Both the position numbers and the translations under genes were made by a program. A stretch of DNA of 64,000 nucleotides from CAVUFH01 sp963740835. Lineage in GTDB: Bacteria; Actinomycetota; Acidimicrobiia; IMCC26256; PALSA-610. The notes under the pieces were generated by a model. The model was not told the DNA's origin and did no database searches. It was given only the letters and a program-made list of their open reading frames with translations. How positions within the stretch are numbered: position 1 is the stretch's first letter; each line of letters opens with the position of its first letter. Of the stretch, positions 62,338 through 64,000 are shown piece by piece. The stretch spans positions 1,488,001-1,552,000 of the forward strand of contig CAVUFH010000003.1 in the NCBI GenBank assembly GCA_963740835.1. The letters are read 5' to 3'.

Positions 62338-63514
62338 TTATCGCGGCATTCCGAGGATGCGCTCGGCGATCAGATTGCGCTGGATCTGGGATGTCCCGGC
62401 CGCGATCGTGTACTGGAGCGACCAGAGGTAGTCGCGCGCGGCGTCGTGCGCCCGCCCGGCCGTGCCCGCGAGCGCCGGGCGGCCGACGATCCGCAGCGTG
62501 AGGTCGGTGATCTGCTGCGCGAGCTCGCTGTAGCCGAGCTTCACCGCCGAGCCGGTCGGGGCGGGCAGGCCCGCGCGCTCCGCCTCCGCGATGCTCATCT
62601 GCGTCAGGCGCCACAGCCCGTCGACCTGCGCCTGGAGCCGTCCGACGTGCTTGCGCAAGCCGATGTCGTCCCACGCGGTGCCGCCCGCGGCGCCCGGCGT
62701 GGTGCGCGCGAGCTCGACGAGCGCGCGGAGCTGCGATCGAAGGGTGATGATGTGCTGCGCGAAGGCGGTGCCGCGTTCGAACCGCAGCGTCACGTTCGTG
62801 ATGCGCCAGCCGTCGTGCTCCGCCCCGACACGGTTCGTGACGGGCACGCGGGCGTCGTCGAGGAACACTTCGCAGAAGTGGCTCTCGCCGTCGATCGTCC
62901 GCATCGGTCGCACCTGCACGCCGGGCTGGTGCATGTCGAGGATCAGCCACGTGATCCCCTTGTGCTTCGGTGCTTCGGGGTCGGTGCGCACGAGCAGTTC
63001 GCAATAGTCCGCAACGTGCGCGCGAGTGCTCCAGATCTTCTGGCCGTTGACGACGTATTCGTCGCCATGCCGCACCGCCCGCGTCTGCAGCGACGCGAGG
63101 TCCGAGCCCGCGCTCGGTTCCGAGAAGCCCTGGCACCAGACGCTCTCGCCGCGCAAGATGCGCGGCAGGTGGAGCGCCCGCTGCTCGTCGGTGCCTTCCG
63201 CGATGAGGGTTGGTCCGGCGTGCATCAGGCCGACGAAGTTGACGCTGATGTAAGGCGCGCTTGCCCGCGCGTATTCCTCGAAGTACACGAGCTGCTGACT
63301 CACGGGGAGCCCGCGTCCGCCGAACGCTGACCGGCCAGTTGAGTCCCGCGTAACCGGCGTCGTGCAGCTTGCGCTGCCACGCGGTGTCGTACGCGCGCCG
63401 CGCCGGCCAGTCACCCGGCGGCGGTGGCGCACCGTGGCGCGGGACCTCGATGTCGAGCCACGCACGCAGCTCCTTGCGGAAGCGCTCGTCGTCGGCGCTG
63501 TACGTCAGGTCCAT
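62338..63514 (-). CDS. Acyl-CoA dehydrogenase (frameshift near 63328)
   Basis: About 391 aa when repaired. ATG 63514: MDLTYSADDERFRKELRAWL to AGLNWPV in one frame. An extra base at about 63328 then shifts the reading to AFGGRGLPVSQQLVYFEEYARA and onward. FAD motifs GFSEPSAGSDLAS and NGQKIWSTRAH; C-terminal SQIQRNLIAERILGMP. It overlaps the downstream-strand neighbour by 10 bases, forming the paired acyl-CoA dehydrogenase arrangement known for heterotetrameric actinobacterial FadE enzymes on steroid-CoA substrates. Confidence 0.85.
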
Positions 63515-64000
63515 GACGCCAGGGTGGCTGGTACGTCGGACTCGAGGGCGGCGCTCAGCACCAGCGCGTGGGCATCCCCGGTGCCGAACGTCTCCTCGAG
63601 CACCCACGCCCGCTTGAGGAAGTAGTGCGGCGCCATCTCCCACGTGAAGCCCATGCCACCGAGGACCTGCACCGCGGTTCGTCCGTTGGCGATGCCGGCA
63701 TCACCGGCGAGGAGCTTCGCCGTGCTCGCCGCGGTCACCGCGTCGCCGGCGTGATCGTCGTCGAACATGGCCGCGGCCGCGTAGGTCGCGCTGCGCGCGA
63801 GCTCGACGCGGACGTACATGTCGGCGAGGAGGTGCTTGACGGCTTGGAACGAGCCGATCGGCGCACCGAATTGGTGGCGTTCGAGTGCGTACGCCGACGC
63901 GACGTCGAGCGCGCCTTGCGCCCCCCCGACGAGCTGCGCGGCGGTGAGCACGGTGCCGGCCAGGCGTAACCGGCGCGCGTCCTCGGCGCTTCCGATCGCG
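63505..64000 (-). CDS. Acyl-CoA dehydrogenase, partial (5' end beyond window)
   Basis: C-terminal 165 residues, frame open to the right edge. RHQFGAPIGSFQAVKHLLADMYV is the flavin-contact helix typical of the family; NGRTAVQVLGGMGFTWEMAPHYFLKRA carries the region where other family members keep the catalytic glutamate (here GMGFTWE). It overlaps the next acyl-CoA dehydrogenase by 10 bases, so both are co-translated and may form an alpha2-beta2 enzyme. Confidence 0.88.
   Translation of the reverse strand, partial: AIGSAEDARRLRLAGTVLTAAQLVGGAQGALDVASAYALERHQFGAPIGSFQAVKHLLADMYVRVELARSATYAAAAMFDDDHAGDAVTAASTAKLLAGDAGIANGRTAVQVLGGMGFTWEMAPHYFLKRAWVLEETFGTGDAHALVLSAALESDVPATLASWT

Noticed and set aside
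60455..62431. 658-codon plus-strand frame opposite the fused Liv protein and lipoprotein
   Set aside because: Antisense shadow; both minus-strand genes have complete domains, signal peptide and overlaps.

Overview
The window looks like a chromosomal segment of a high-GC, Gram-positive actinobacterium, probably an uncultured one. The evidence is strong G/C at third codon positions, many GTG (and some TTG) starts, gene pairs overlapping as ATGA/GTGA/TTGA, and dense CoA-linked catabolism with several cytochromes P450, acyl-CoA dehydrogenases, FadD-type ligases and LLM/BVMO flavoenzymes. The gene content fits the Acidimicrobiia/Mycobacteriales style of lipid, steroid or terpenoid degradation. The exact taxon cannot be read from the sequence. 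I saw no rRNA, tRNA, CRISPR or intact insertion sequence.

Layout. 1-6.4 kb: a catabolic operon on + (truncated acyl-CoA dehydrogenase, P450, aldehyde dehydrogenase, metal-dependent amidohydrolase, FadD17-like ligase), closed by a perfect hairpin. 6.4-19.9 kb: housekeeping, stress and transport genes (SodC-like secreted protein; ABC transporter followed by an ECF sigma factor and membrane proteins; YcaQ-type protein; MarR plus ABC transporter; heterodimeric ABC exporter; second ECF sigma factor with a glyoxalase-fold partner). 19.9-29 kb: a worn region with a decayed ltrA, a GH15 remnant, a frameshifted ECF sigma/anti-sigma pair, a MOSC-reductase fusion, a frameshifted GNAT-like gene and a twice-frameshifted amidase. 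29-57 kb: a long catabolic island (4 P450 or Rieske oxygenases, a BVMO, 2-oxoglutarate dioxygenase, fused E1 dehydrogenase, five SDR-type genes, two ligases, amidohydrolase, cyclase, crotonase, carboxyltransferase, LLM oxidoreductase) with TetR, TetR and GntR regulators. 57-64 kb: a branched-chain-amino-acid-type (Liv) ABC importer with an unusual triple fusion, then two acyl-CoA dehydrogenases running off the window end.

How it may work together. The Liv-type importer could bring in a small organic acid or amide-like substrate. The ligases activate acids to CoA thioesters. P450s, Rieske, BVMO and 2OG oxygenases introduce oxygen. SDRs, aldehyde dehydrogenase and acyl-CoA dehydrogenases oxidise. 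The crotonase, carboxyltransferase and E1 enzyme finish the breakdown. This pathway assignment is inference from families only.

The two most interesting signals are as follows. (1) A 16-bp palindrome, TGTACCGATCGGTACA-like, recurs in four divergent promoters between 31.3 and 45.5 kb, with a possible damaged fifth copy at a TetR promoter. It defines a candidate local regulon. (2) At least 14 single- or two-base frameshifts, several within G/C runs or GC dinucleotide repeats, break otherwise well-conserved genes. This points to indel errors in the assembly, or to real decay in the 20-29 kb stretch, where one ltrA copy also carries a stop codon.
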